Under the pieces are notes generated by a model. The model had not been told where the DNA came from, ran no database searches, and worked only from the letters and a program-made list of their open reading frames with translations. A stretch of DNA of 64,000 nucleotides from CAVXNB01 sp963763085 (GTDB lineage: Bacteria; Actinomycetota; Acidimicrobiia; Acidimicrobiales; Bog-793), in the NCBI GenBank assembly GCA_963763085.1, contig CAVXNB010000002.1, positions 51,514-115,513 of the forward strand. The letters run 5' to 3'. The position numbers and the translations under genes are program-made. Of the stretch, positions 53,267-61,831 are shown one piece after another (within the stretch, counting starts at the first letter, position 1; each line of letters opens with the position of its first letter).

Positions 53267-54410
53267 CCGGGCGCGGGGAGATCCCGCGGCTCTCGGCAAC
53301 AGCAGGTCGGCCAGCCGCGAGCGGTACCACGACGGATCACCAAACCAGACCTGGTTCAACTTGGCCCGCTTGAAGTACAGGTGGATGTCGTGCTCCCAGG
53401 TGAAACCCACCCCGCCGTGGAGCTGGATCCCGTCGCCGGCGATCTTGGCGTAGGCGTCGCCGGCGTAGGACTTGGCGATGGCCGCCGAAATGCTGGGCTC
53501 GCCAGGTGAGGACGGCGAGGTGGCGGCCGCCTCCTCCGCGGCCACCCGGGCGGCCTCGACGAGGATGAGCATGTCGGCGCACTTGTGCTTGATCGCTTGG
53601 AACGTGCCGATCGGCCGTCCGAATTGTTCACGACGGCTGGCGTAGTCGGCGCACATCTCCATGACGCGCTCGAGCCCCCCCGACACAGTCGCAAGCCAAC
53701 GCCGCTGCAGCCCTGTCGACGATCCAATCCAACAATCGCCCGCCCGCGCCGGCGGCACCGATCACGGCATCTTGCTCGAGGACGACCCGATCGAGCCTCA
53801 CTTCGCACAGCCTTCGCGTCCTGTCCATCGTGGGCAGGGCCCGCACGGCGACGCCTTCGGTTCCAGGCTCCAAAAGGAAGAGGGTGAGCGTGTCGGGGTC
53901 GTCCAAATGCCGGGCGGCGGCGAGGAGAAGGTCGGCGACGTGGGCGTCGGCGACGAAGGGGGCGACGCCGTCCAGCACGTAGCCCGCCGCCGTGCGCCGC
54001 ACCGTCGGCCCCCCGCCTCTCGGGATCGGCCCGGTCGCGAGTGCCACGATCAGCTCGCCGGCACAGAGCTTGGGCAGGAGCTCGGCCTTGCGCCGCTCAT
54101 CGGCCCCGACCACGAGCGCCGACGCGCCGAGGACGGCGGTGGAGAAGAAGGGACTCGGGGTGACGCGGCGCCCGAGCTCCTCGAGGACGAGGGCAAGCTC
54201 GGCGAACGAACCGCCGCCGCCCCCGTATTCCTCCGGTACCGCAAGTCCCTGCCAGCCGAGCTCGGCCATCTTCCGCCAGAGGCCGGCGTCGTAGCCCGCC
54301 GGCAGCTCCATCACGGCACGGACCCGCTCGGAGGAGGATTCCCGGTCGAGAAGCCGGCGGGCGACCTGGCGCAGCTCGTCACGCGCTTCGTCCAGACCGG
54401 TCGCGGGCAT
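53252..54410 (-). CDS. Acyl-CoA dehydrogenase family protein, apparent frameshift
   Basis: The N-terminal half (MPATGLDEARDELRQVARRLLDRE to DWIVDRAAAALACDCV) and the C-terminal half (GGLERVMEMCADYASRREQFGRPIG to FTWEHDIHLYFKRAK) are in different frames. The switch is at a run of seven G on the coding strand (53675-53682); six G would give a continuous 385-residue protein. The middle FAD domain is present but divergent (IVALATGPIPRGG in place of the usual TEPxAGSD). It begins immediately after the stop of the full-length dehydrogenase at 54411, making the third such pair. Confidence 0.82.
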
Positions 54411-55628
54411 TCAGCTCACCAGCGGATCACGAGGGAGACCGAGGACGCGTTCGGCGACCAGGCTCCGCTGGATCTCGTTCGACCCGCCGCCGATGGTCCA
54501 CTGCCAGGAAGCGAGGTGCTCGAGCAGCCAGTGTGCCCACTTCACCTTGCGCCCGGGACCTTCGGCGATCTGGGACCGCAGCCCGTCGAGCTGGGAACCG
54601 AAGTCGGTGAGACGCTGCAGCAGCTCGCTGTAGTACAGCTTGATCACCGATGCTGCCGGATCGACCTCTTGCGGCCGCTGCAGGTTGGCGACCATCTTCG
54701 TGCACAGCAGCCGGAGTATCTCCGCCTCCGAGTAGGCCCGTGCGAGCGTGTCTCGGACGTGGTCGTCCTGAACGGCCGGCGTACGTCCGTCGGTCGTCGT
54801 CTCCTCGGCGAGACGGAACAGGAGGGTGACGGCGACCCGTAGGCCGGCCTGGAGCTCGAGAACGCCAGGGCCGCGCTCGCTGGCGAGCGTTCGCCGGGCG
54901 ATCGTCCAGCCTTCGCCTTCGGCACCGACGCGGTCTTCCAGGGGGATCTCGACGTCGTCGAGAACGATCTCGCAGAACTCGGTCTCGTCGGTGATCTGGT
55001 GGATCGGACGGGTCTCGACGCCCGGCGAGCTCATGTCGAGCAGGAAGAAGCTGATACCGCTGCGCTTGGGCGCATCGGGATCGGTCCGTGCCAGCAGGAG
55101 GCAACGGGCCGCCAGGTCCGCGAAGCTCGACCACACCTTCTGGCCATTCACGATGTAGCGGTCGCCTCGCCGCTCGGCCCTTGTCTTGAGGCTGGCGAGG
55201 TCGGAGCCCGCGTCCGGTTCGGAGAACCCCTGACACCAGAGCTCGCCGTCGAGGATGCGCGGAAGATGCTGCTTTTGACGTTCCGTCCCGTATCCCATGA
55301 TCGTGGCCGCGGCGTGGTTGAGGGACACGTAGAAGGTCTCGAGACCGGGAGCGCCCGCTCGCTGCATCTCCTCGTAAAGCACGACCTGCTCCGCGATCGA
55401 GGCTCCGCCGCCGAATTGGGACGGCCAGTGCGGAGCCGCATACGAGACCGTGGCGAGCTGGCGGAGCCATTGACGTTGAAACGCGACGTAGCCGTCACGA
55501 TCTGTCGTAACCATTGTCTCTTCCCAGCCCCGGGGCACGTGCTGGTTCAACCAGGTCCTCGCCTGGAGCCGGTACGCCTGCAGCCCAGCGTCGGTCGCGG
55601 CGCTCTCAGAGGAGGAGATGGCCGCCAT
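54411..55628 (-). CDS. Acyl-CoA dehydrogenase, full length
   Basis: 405 residues. ATG 55628 (MAAISSSESAATDAG) overlaps the upstream SDR gene by 23 bases; no better start precedes AYRLQARTWLNQHVPR, which the fold needs. Segments: YAAPHWPSQFGGGASIAEQ, LWCQGFSEPDAGSDLASLKTRA, YIVNGQKVWSSFADLAAR, FCEIVLDDVEIPLEDRVG, C-terminal TIGGGSNEIQRSLVAERVLGLPRDP. Electron acceptor would be ETF. Second gene of a three-gene operon under box K. Confidence 0.9.
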   Translation of the reverse strand: MAAISSSESAATDAGLQAYRLQARTWLNQHVPRGWEETMVTTDRDGYVAFQRQWLRQLATVSYAAPHWPSQFGGGASIAEQVVLYEEMQRAGAPGLETFYVSLNHAAATIMGYGTERQKQHLPRILDGELWCQGFSEPDAGSDLASLKTRAERRGDRYIVNGQKVWSSFADLAARCLLLARTDPDAPKRSGISFFLLDMSSPGVETRPIHQITDETEFCEIVLDDVEIPLEDRVGAEGEGWTIARRTLASERGPGVLELQAGLRVAVTLLFRLAEETTTDGRTPAVQDDHVRDTLARAYSEAEILRLLCTKMVANLQRPQEVDPAASVIKLYYSELLQRLTDFGSQLDGLRSQIAEGPGRKVKWAHWLLEHLASWQWTIGGGSNEIQRSLVAERVLGLPRDPLVS

Positions 55629-56325
55629 CGACCGTGAGGGTGATTCCCGTGGTGTAGCCGTTCTGCATGAGGTACATGATCGCGTCGGCAATGTCCGCCG
55701 GCTCGCCGAACCTGCCAACCGGCAGCCGGGCCGCCTGCTCGGCTATGAGCTCTTCGCGCCGGTCGCCGAAGAGCCGCTGTGTCAGCGGTGTGTCCACCCC
55801 GCCGGGGCGCACGACGTTCACACGGACCGGTGCCAGCTCGAGGGCCATGGCGCGTGCGAACGCCTCGACGGCTGCGGTCGAGGCGGCACCGACTCCCTGT
55901 CCGGTCGAAGGCCGCGCGACCACGACGCCAGAGGAGAGGGTGATCGAGCCCTCGCCGTTCATCCGCGGCGCGCCGTACTTGCAAACGTAGAGAGAGCCCC
56001 AGAAGCGAACCTCCATCGGGGCGCGCAGCTTGGCAGTGTCCGTGTCGGCGACACGGCCGAAGGCACGTGCGCCCGCCAGCGTGACGACGTGATCGACGCG
56101 CTCGAGCGACTCGAACAGGTCCCGGACTGCCGCCTCGTCCGAGACGTCGAGAGGGACGGCAGCCGTGTCTCCGCCCAGGTCGGCGCGCGCCCGTTCGAGG
56201 CGGTCTCGGTCGCGCCCGGCGATGGTGACGTGCGCCCCGGCGTCCCTCGCCAGCTTTGCGGTTGCGAGTCCCATCCCGGAGCTCCCACCGACGATGATCA
56301 CCGACGATCCGGTGAGAGAGCTCAT
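55606..56325 (-). CDS. SDR-fold protein lacking the usual YxxxK active site
   Basis: 239 residues. Cofactor motif GGSSGMGLATAKLA and AGRDRDRLERA; C-terminal GITLTVDGGHLLL, all normal for SDR reductases. In the active-site region, however, the text reads SSGVVVARPSTGQGVGAASTAAVEAF: the Ser is present but the Tyr and Lys of YxxxK are replaced (GVGAAST). It may be a divergent SDR using other residues or a non-catalytic subunit. First gene of the operon; its start is 39 bases from box K. Confidence 0.87.
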   Translation of the reverse strand: MSSLTGSSVIIVGGSSGMGLATAKLARDAGAHVTIAGRDRDRLERARADLGGDTAAVPLDVSDEAAVRDLFESLERVDHVVTLAGARAFGRVADTDTAKLRAPMEVRFWGSLYVCKYGAPRMNGEGSITLSSGVVVARPSTGQGVGAASTAAVEAFARAMALELAPVRVNVVRPGGVDTPLTQRLFGDRREELIAEQAARLPVGRFGEPADIADAIMYLMQNGYTTGITLTVDGGHLLL

Positions 56326-56363
56326 GAGTGTGGAACTATACCCTGCGGCCTTGTTTGCCGCCT

Positions 56364-56378
56364 AAATAGAGGATACCC
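56364..56378. promoter_or_regulatory. Island operator box K (AAATAGAGGATACCC)
   Basis: In the 85-base gap between the divergent SDR operon (start 56325) and synthetase operon (start 56411). AGAGGATAC is shared with boxes F and L. Confidence 0.65.
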
Positions 56379-56410
56379 TTTCGTGCCGCGGCGAGCCAAG
56401 GATCGGGAGA

Positions 56411-57940
56411 GTGGACGAACTGCACGCCTTCAGCCTCGGGGACCTGATCCGAGAGCAACGACGGAGCCGCCCCGGAGACGATGCCGTCGTCTGCGGCGAT
56501 GCCAGATGGGCTTACGCCGCTTTCGACGAGAGGGTCAACCGCCTCGCCGGGGTGATGGTCGACAACGGCGTGGCGGCGGGGTCCCGTGTGCTCTGGCTCG
56601 GGCAGAACTGCCATCGCGCTTTCGAGACGCTCTTCGCCTGCGCCAAGCTCGGGGCGGTGTTCACCCCGGTGAACTGGCGTCAGAGCGTCGACGAGCTGGC
56701 GTTCGTGATCGACGACGCAGCCCCTCAGCTTGCCTTCTACCAGGAGGAGGAGATCGGCGGCGACGTGCGGGCGGCACGGGATCACCTGACCGAGACCATC
56801 AGGTGGATCTGCCACGACGACGGTGAGTACGAGGGCCTGTTGCATGCCGGTGACGAGCACGATCCGGAGGGGTACGTCGACTCCGGGCTCGCTGTGCTGC
56901 AGATGTACACCGCCGCCTTCGACGGCCGGCCTAACGGAGCCCTGCTCAGCCACCTGTCGATCCTGCTCCAGGACCTCGTGCTCGCCATGGTCATGGAGCT
57001 TTCCGCCGACGACGTGTACCTGGCCTCGGGGCCGGTGTTTCACATATGGACGTTTCTCAACGCGGTGGCGACTTTGCAGGTTGGCGGGAAAGTCGTCGTT
57101 GCGCGGCGCGTCGACGCCGAGAATCTCTGCCGGTTGATCGATCGTGAACACGTCACGCGCGGCTTCATCCTCGAGCCGACGCGAAGCCAGATGGTCGACG
57201 CCAACAAGAGTGGTCGGTACGACCTGAAGAGCTTCCGCAGCGGTTCGGGGAGCGCGGAGTGGAACGCGATGGTGACCCTTGACACGAGCCCGTGGGGTCG
57301 ACGGCCCGGTATGTACGGGCAGACCGAGGTGGCGGCGCTGATCACGACGAGCTCGCTCGGTGGCGAGTTCACCGGCCGTCACGGTCGCTCGTCGCCGCTC
57401 GGCCAGGTTCGGATCGTCGACGACGCCGACCGCGACGTCGCGGCCGGCGAGATCGGCGAGATCGTCTGCCGGGGACCGGTCGTCATGCTCGGCTACCACA
57501 ATCGACCGGAGCTCAACGCGCATCGTCAGCGGAACGGCTGGCACCACACCCATGACCTTGGAAGGCGCGAAGAGGACGGATCCATTACCTTCGTCGGACC
57601 GAAAACCCACATGATCAAGTCGGCGGCGGAGAACATCTATCCGGCGGAGGTCGAGGGCGCCATCGCGAGCCACCCCTCGGTCGCCGCGGTGTGCGTCATC
57701 GGCGTCGCCGATGCTCGCTGGACCCAGAGCGTGATGGCAGTGATCGTTCTGAAGGCGGGACAGACAGCCACCGAAGAGGAGATCGTCGAGCATTGCCGTT
57801 CGCGCATCTCCTCCTACAAGAAACCAAAGTCCGTCGTCTTCGTAGATGTCCTCCCCCGCCATCTCGATGGCACCATCGACCGCCATGCTGTGGACGCGGC
57901 GCACGGCGGCGGCGGATACCCCGGCGACGGCGGGAGCTAG
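56411..57940 (+). CDS. Acyl-CoA synthetase-like AMP-binding protein with altered active-site motifs
   Basis: 509 residues, ANL superfamily. The overall fold is clear (WLGQNCHRAFETLFACAKLGAVFTPVNWR, GMYGQTEVAALI, GEIVCRGPVVMLGYHNRPE, AAENIYPAEVEGAIASHP). The phosphate loop is YTAAFDGRPNGALLSH in place of YTSGTTGxPKG, and the C-terminal motif is LPRHLDGTIDRHA where an SGKxxR with catalytic Lys is expected. I have seen similar wording in actinobacterial homologues, so it may be a subfamily rather than decay, but adenylation should be tested. First gene of a four-gene operon. Confidence 0.89.
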   Translation: MDELHAFSLGDLIREQRRSRPGDDAVVCGDARWAYAAFDERVNRLAGVMVDNGVAAGSRVLWLGQNCHRAFETLFACAKLGAVFTPVNWRQSVDELAFVIDDAAPQLAFYQEEEIGGDVRAARDHLTETIRWICHDDGEYEGLLHAGDEHDPEGYVDSGLAVLQMYTAAFDGRPNGALLSHLSILLQDLVLAMVMELSADDVYLASGPVFHIWTFLNAVATLQVGGKVVVARRVDAENLCRLIDREHVTRGFILEPTRSQMVDANKSGRYDLKSFRSGSGSAEWNAMVTLDTSPWGRRPGMYGQTEVAALITTSSLGGEFTGRHGRSSPLGQVRIVDDADRDVAAGEIGEIVCRGPVVMLGYHNRPELNAHRQRNGWHHTHDLGRREEDGSITFVGPKTHMIKSAAENIYPAEVEGAIASHPSVAAVCVIGVADARWTQSVMAVIVLKAGQTATEEEIVEHCRSRISSYKKPKSVVFVDVLPRHLDGTIDRHAVDAAHGGGGYPGDGGS

Positions 57941-57942
57941 CA

Positions 57943-58870
57943 GTGCGGATCGGTGTGTTCGGCCGGCCCGGCGCCGGGTGGCTCGCTGACGTCGTGCACG
58001 GTGCCGAGCGGGCACAAGCGGCGGGACTCGACACCTTCTGGGCCAACCAGGCCTTCGCCCTCGACGGTCTGACCTCGCTCGCAGTGAGCGCTTCGGTGCC
58101 GGACATCGAGCTCGGGACGGCGGTGATCCCCATCTTCACTCGACATCCCCAGGCACTCGCCGCTCAAGCCCTCACCGTCCAGGCCGCCTGCGGTGGACGT
58201 CTCACGCTCGGCATCGGCTTGTCGCACCGGCACGTGGTCGAGAACCGGTGGGGCTACTCGTTCGAACGCCCGGTCGAGCGCATGCGCCAGTACCTGGCGG
58301 CGCTGCTTCCCCTCCTGCGGGGCGAGAGCCCGGAACTGCACGGCGACCTGGTCACCAGCACCGGCGCACTCGAGACCGGCGGCGTCGCCGCCCCTCCGGT
58401 CCTGCTCGGCGCCCTCGGGCCGGAGATGCTGCGCTTGGCGGGAACCGTCACCGAGGGGACGATCACGGCCGGCACGGGACCTGTCACGCTTGCCAGCCAC
58501 ATTGTTCCGACCATTACGGCCGCGGCCGACGCTGCCGGCCGGCCGCCGCCGCGGATCGTCGCCTGTTACTCGATGGCCATCACCGACGACCGTTGAGCGC
58601 GCCGACCGGATGAGGTCTCAGGGTCTCGAGCACTTCCAGACCTTTCCGTCGTTTCGGGCCATGGTCGAGCGCGAAGGCGCATCCGGACCGGTTGACCTGT
58701 CCATCATCGGGGGCGAGGAGGAGGCGACGCGAGCCGTGCGCCGGATCGAGGATGCCGGCGTGACGGACCTCGCCTTGTTCGACGCCTCCGGCGAGGGCGA
58801 GGAGCGTGAGCGAACCTGGGCGTTCATCGAGGCAATCGCCGGATCCGGGGCAAGGCGATCGCTGAAATGA
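57943..58870 (+). CDS. LLM-class flavin-dependent oxidoreductase, apparent frameshift
   Basis: F420-type luciferase-like protein: MRIGVFGRPGAGWLADVV, IELGTAVIPIFTRHPQALAAQALTVQAACGGRLTLGIGLSH, PVLLGALGPEMLRLAG, VACYSMAITDD. The first frame stops at TGA 58594-58596; the next frame carries the C-terminus (LEHFQTFPSFRAMVEREG, ATRAVRRIEDAGVTDLALFDA). A one-base insertion near 58590 explains this; the corrected protein has 308 residues. The GTG is 2 bases after the synthetase stop, so the two are one operon. Distinct from the LLM protein at 49657, being closer to F420-dependent oxidoreductases. Confidence 0.8.
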
Positions 58871-58942
58871 GTGTAATGTTCTCAGGCATGACCGATCGAC
58901 CCACCACCAGGTCGGGACAGCCCCGCCGGCCGCGGTACTGAC

Positions 58943-59431
58943 ATGGTGAACGATGCCGGTGGTGCCACGGCGCGGCTGGTGGAGCTTGGGATCACGTTGC
59001 CGCCTGCTCAGCCGGTGCACGGCCACCACACCGCCGTCCTCATTGACGGGGACCTGGTGTACACCTCCTCTGTCCTGGCCGCCGAAGGGGATCCGCCACA
59101 CCTCGCCTGGCCCGGACGCGTCGGGGCAGAGCTGTCCCTCGAGGACGGGAGGGCTTCGGCACGGGCGGCGATGCTCGCCTTGCTGGGCAACGTCCAAGCG
59201 GCGGTCGGAGATCTCGATCGCATCGAGCGCTTCCTCAAGTTGACCGGCTACGTCTGTGTGTCGGGCGAGTTCGACAAGGTGCACTTCGTCGTCGGGGCCG
59301 CGTCCGACCTGCTCGCCGACATCTTCGGCGCCGAGCGGTCGCCAGCGCGGGCGGCGGTCGGTGTGCAGCGTCTCCCCGCCGGCGCCAGCGTCGCACTGGA
59401 CGCCATCATCCGGCTGCGGCCCAAGCCGTGA
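58943..59431 (+). CDS. RidA/YjgF-family protein, paralogue
   Basis: 162 residues with the same layout as the 43071 protein: VELGITLPPAQPVHG, HHTAVLIDGDLVYTSSVLAA, ASARAAMLALLGNVQAAVGDLDRIERFLKLTGYV, VGVQRLPAGASVALDAIIRL. The Arg-Cys pattern of enamine deaminases is absent (SPARAAVGVQRLP). Recurrence of this protein in two CoA-pathway operons suggests a defined task, such as removing a reactive intermediate. No strong Shine-Dalgarno before ATG 58943. Confidence 0.86.
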   Translation: MVNDAGGATARLVELGITLPPAQPVHGHHTAVLIDGDLVYTSSVLAAEGDPPHLAWPGRVGAELSLEDGRASARAAMLALLGNVQAAVGDLDRIERFLKLTGYVCVSGEFDKVHFVVGAASDLLADIFGAERSPARAAVGVQRLPAGASVALDAIIRLRPKP

Positions 59432-59447
59432 CGTGACGGGGCGTGTG

Positions 59448-60254
59448 ATGACCCCCCAAGCCACGCCGGAGCTCATGCCGCTGTCCGGATCGATCGGCCT
59501 CGAGGTCTCCGGCGTCGACTTGTCAGAACAGCTCGAGGACGAAACGTTTCGCGCCCTACATGACGCCTTGCTGGCCAGTTGCGGCGTGCTCGTGTTCCGC
59601 GACCAGTTCCTCACCCCGGACGCGCAGCACCGTTTCGCCGGCTACTGGGGCAGGCAGATCGTCCACCCGCACCTCGCCCCGCACAGCTACCCCGGCTACC
59701 CGGACGTGCTGCGAGTCACGAACAGCGGAAAGCAGCGAGCGCTCACGGAGAACTGGCATGCCGACTCGATCTTCCGCCCCGATCCGCCCGCGGTGACGAT
59801 TCTGGCGGCGCAGGAGCTGCCCGCTGCCGGCGGCGACACGATGTGGGCCAACCAGTACCTCGCGTGCGAGCGGCTCTCACCCGGCCTCCGCAGGCTGGTC
59901 GGGCAGGTGCGAGGGAAATTCGTCGGGCGCTGGCCATCACCCGAGACCGGTGAGACCGAGCAGGTCTTCACCTTGCACCCCCTCGTGCGCACGCACCCGG
60001 AGACCGGACGCCCGGCCCTCCTGGTCGGTCATCCCGGCGACTCACTGGTCGCTCTCGAGGACATGACGGAGGCCGAGAGCCGACCACTGCTGGACTACCT
60101 GTACGAGCACGCCCACTCGCCAGATCTGATCTACCGGCACCACTGGCGCCCCGGCGATGTCGTGATGTGGGACAACCGGTGCACACTGCACTACGCCGTG
60201 CACGATTACGGCGAGGCGACCCGCAACCTGAGCCGGGTCACAGTCGCCGTCTGA
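59448..60254 (+). CDS. TauD/TfdA-family 2-oxoglutarate-dependent dioxygenase, paralogue
   Basis: 268 residues from ATG 59448; GTG 59433 is an alternative. Metal ligands HAD in NWHADSIF and the distal His in NRCTLHYAVHDYG; LSGSIGLEVSGVDLSEQ and GGDTMWANQYLACERLSP mirror the 18097 protein. Last gene of the synthetase operon. Two paralogous dioxygenases stand near opposite ends of the visible island. Confidence 0.88.
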   Translation: MTPQATPELMPLSGSIGLEVSGVDLSEQLEDETFRALHDALLASCGVLVFRDQFLTPDAQHRFAGYWGRQIVHPHLAPHSYPGYPDVLRVTNSGKQRALTENWHADSIFRPDPPAVTILAAQELPAAGGDTMWANQYLACERLSPGLRRLVGQVRGKFVGRWPSPETGETEQVFTLHPLVRTHPETGRPALLVGHPGDSLVALEDMTEAESRPLLDYLYEHAHSPDLIYRHHWRPGDVVMWDNRCTLHYAVHDYGEATRNLSRVTVAV

Positions 60255-60258
60255 ACCG

Positions 60259-60294
60259 GGTCGAACGCCCGCCCAGCCGGCGGGGCATTCGACC
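60259..60294. terminator. Bidirectional hairpin between convergent genes
   Basis: GGTCGAACGCCCGCC (60259-60273) pairs with GGCGGGGCATTCGACC (60279-60294) except for one mismatch and one bulge; the loop is CAGCC. It lies between the convergent dioxygenase (stop 60254) and binding-protein (stop 60312) genes. No U run. Confidence 0.5.
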
Positions 60295-60311
60295 TCGGTG
60301 CCTGTCGGCTC

Positions 60312-61709
60312 TTATCCCAAGCCCGGAACGGGGCTGTCGGGCATCGGGTGAAGGGGTCCGTAGTACTCAAAGCAGTTGCACGATTCGACGTAGTGGTAGA
60401 GGCGGTAGCTCGAGGGGCCGTCATAGAGTCCCGGGCCGAAGTTGTCGGAGAAGACCTCGGTCGGCTTGAACGAGGTGCCCAGCGTGTTGACGGCGTTCCG
60501 GAAGCCGAGGGGGCTGATGTTCCCCAGCTTGACGGCCTTGGCAAAGGCCGTCTGGAGGAAAAGGAAGCTGTCGCAGTAGTTGGTGCGGCCGGCGGGGACG
60601 TCCTTGGGAGCGTTCATGATCGACTTGCAAAGCTCCGTCGCCGCGGTGGCCCCGGGATCCTGGGCCACCTGGACGTCGTAGAACGGGTCCCAGCCGACGC
60701 CCATGGCGCCCTTGAACGATCCCTTGGGGGCAAGTGAGATGAACACCGCGATGTCCTGGTTGCTGCTAAGTCCGTACCGGGGGTAGTAGTTCTGGGACTT
60801 GGCGACGCTGTACCAGTACAGGTCCACCGAGCCCTCGTCGGTGAAGAAGATGACCCGGTTCACGCCCGCGGCCTTGAACTTCAAGACCGTGGTCGTGATG
60901 GCGGTCTGTAGCGTTCCGAGGGCCTCCGCGCTGGCCGGCGGGGTGAGCACGGCGTCTTCGGTGAGTGACAGGTGGTGCGCAGTAAGGGCCGGCACGAGAA
61001 CCGAGTTCGTGACCAACGTCGTCTCCGGGAAGTTGTAGCGCACGAGGCCGACCTTGACGCCGCTGCCGCTGAAGAAGCCGCCGTTGTACAAGCCGTCGAT
61101 GTAGGCCTTCACCCAACGGTTGGCACGGGGATGGTCCGGCGAGTACAGGTAGGGCGAGTACTTGGCGTAGTCCACACTGTCATAAGGGTAGGTCTGAGGA
61201 TTGAGCGTGATGATGTGGTGCTCGGCGAAGCACTCATTGGACTCGCCAAAGATCCCGTTCTGACTCAGCACCGCATAGACGGGATTGTCCTGGGTGAAGT
61301 AGGTGCAGGCCTGCTGGTACGACTCTGCGAAGGGGAGACCGGTGAAGGTCGTGTGGTAGATAACCACGTCGACGTGACGCCCGGCTATCCCGCCGTGGGC
61401 GTTGATGTACTTCCCCATGGCCGTGATCTCGTGCTCGTCGGAGCTTCCGCAGTTCGCCGTAGGGCTGCTGACGCCCAGCGAGGCGCAGCCTCCCGTCGAG
61501 TCGACCCACCAGACACCGATCTTGATGGTGCTCTTCGTAATCCCTGGCAAGTTGGGATTCAGGTCCTGAGCAATGGTGGTCGTCGTGCTGCTGCTCGCCG
61601 GGGGCGCCGTCGTGGCGGTGGTCGTCGTGCCTGTGCTCGACGACCCGCATGCGGCGGCTACCAGTGCCACGCACATCACTATCACCAAGCGAGGTCCCCG
61701 ACGCTTCAT
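60312..61709 (-). CDS. LivK-type ABC substrate-binding lipoprotein
   Basis: 465 residues from ATG 61709 with lipoprotein signal MKRRGPRLVIVMCVALVAAAC (lipobox VAAC), followed by a Thr/Ser-rich linker. The two-lobed periplasmic-binding fold of the branched-chain type is indicated by IKIGVWWVDSTGGC near the start, INAHGGIAGRHVDVVIYH, and VNRVIFFTDEGSVDL. Several cysteines (CASLG, ANCGSSDE, QQACTYF, NECF, ESCNCF) may form disulfides. Starts further upstream would begin inside box L. It is the only binding protein of this class in the window and is the likely partner of the fused Liv importer 22 kb away. Confidence 0.9.
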   Translation of the reverse strand: MKRRGPRLVIVMCVALVAAACGSSSTGTTTTATTAPPASSSTTTTIAQDLNPNLPGITKSTIKIGVWWVDSTGGCASLGVSSPTANCGSSDEHEITAMGKYINAHGGIAGRHVDVVIYHTTFTGLPFAESYQQACTYFTQDNPVYAVLSQNGIFGESNECFAEHHIITLNPQTYPYDSVDYAKYSPYLYSPDHPRANRWVKAYIDGLYNGGFFSGSGVKVGLVRYNFPETTLVTNSVLVPALTAHHLSLTEDAVLTPPASAEALGTLQTAITTTVLKFKAAGVNRVIFFTDEGSVDLYWYSVAKSQNYYPRYGLSSNQDIAVFISLAPKGSFKGAMGVGWDPFYDVQVAQDPGATAATELCKSIMNAPKDVPAGRTNYCDSFLFLQTAFAKAVKLGNISPLGFRNAVNTLGTSFKPTEVFSDNFGPGLYDGPSSYRLYHYVESCNCFEYYGPLHPMPDSPVPGLG

Positions 61710-61767
61710 TAGACCGCGCTGGCCATCGGAACCGAACAAAGTCGTTCCCCCCATCCTCCGACGCCAC

Positions 61768-61787
61768 AATTGCGTATCCTCTTTAGC
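61768..61787. promoter_or_regulatory. Island operator box L (reverse strand GCTAAAGAGGATACGCAATT)
   Basis: The 16 bases AATTGCGTATCCTCTT (61768-61783) are identical to box F, and the box stands about 60 bases upstream of the binding-protein ATG. This ties the binding protein to the importer operon at 39344-30178. Confidence 0.65.
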
Positions 61788-61831
61788 GTTGCAGGCGGGC
61801 GCGGGCTTGTCAAGGCACCAGTCACGCTTGG

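Noticed and set aside
56334..56345. Second box (AACTATACCCTG) beside box K
   Set aside because: Only the half TATACCC fits; box K in the same gap is a much better match.
58864..58884. Fourteenth operator box (AAATGAGTGTAATG)
   Set aside because: It lies inside an operon overlapping a stop codon and lacks the TAC half of the core.
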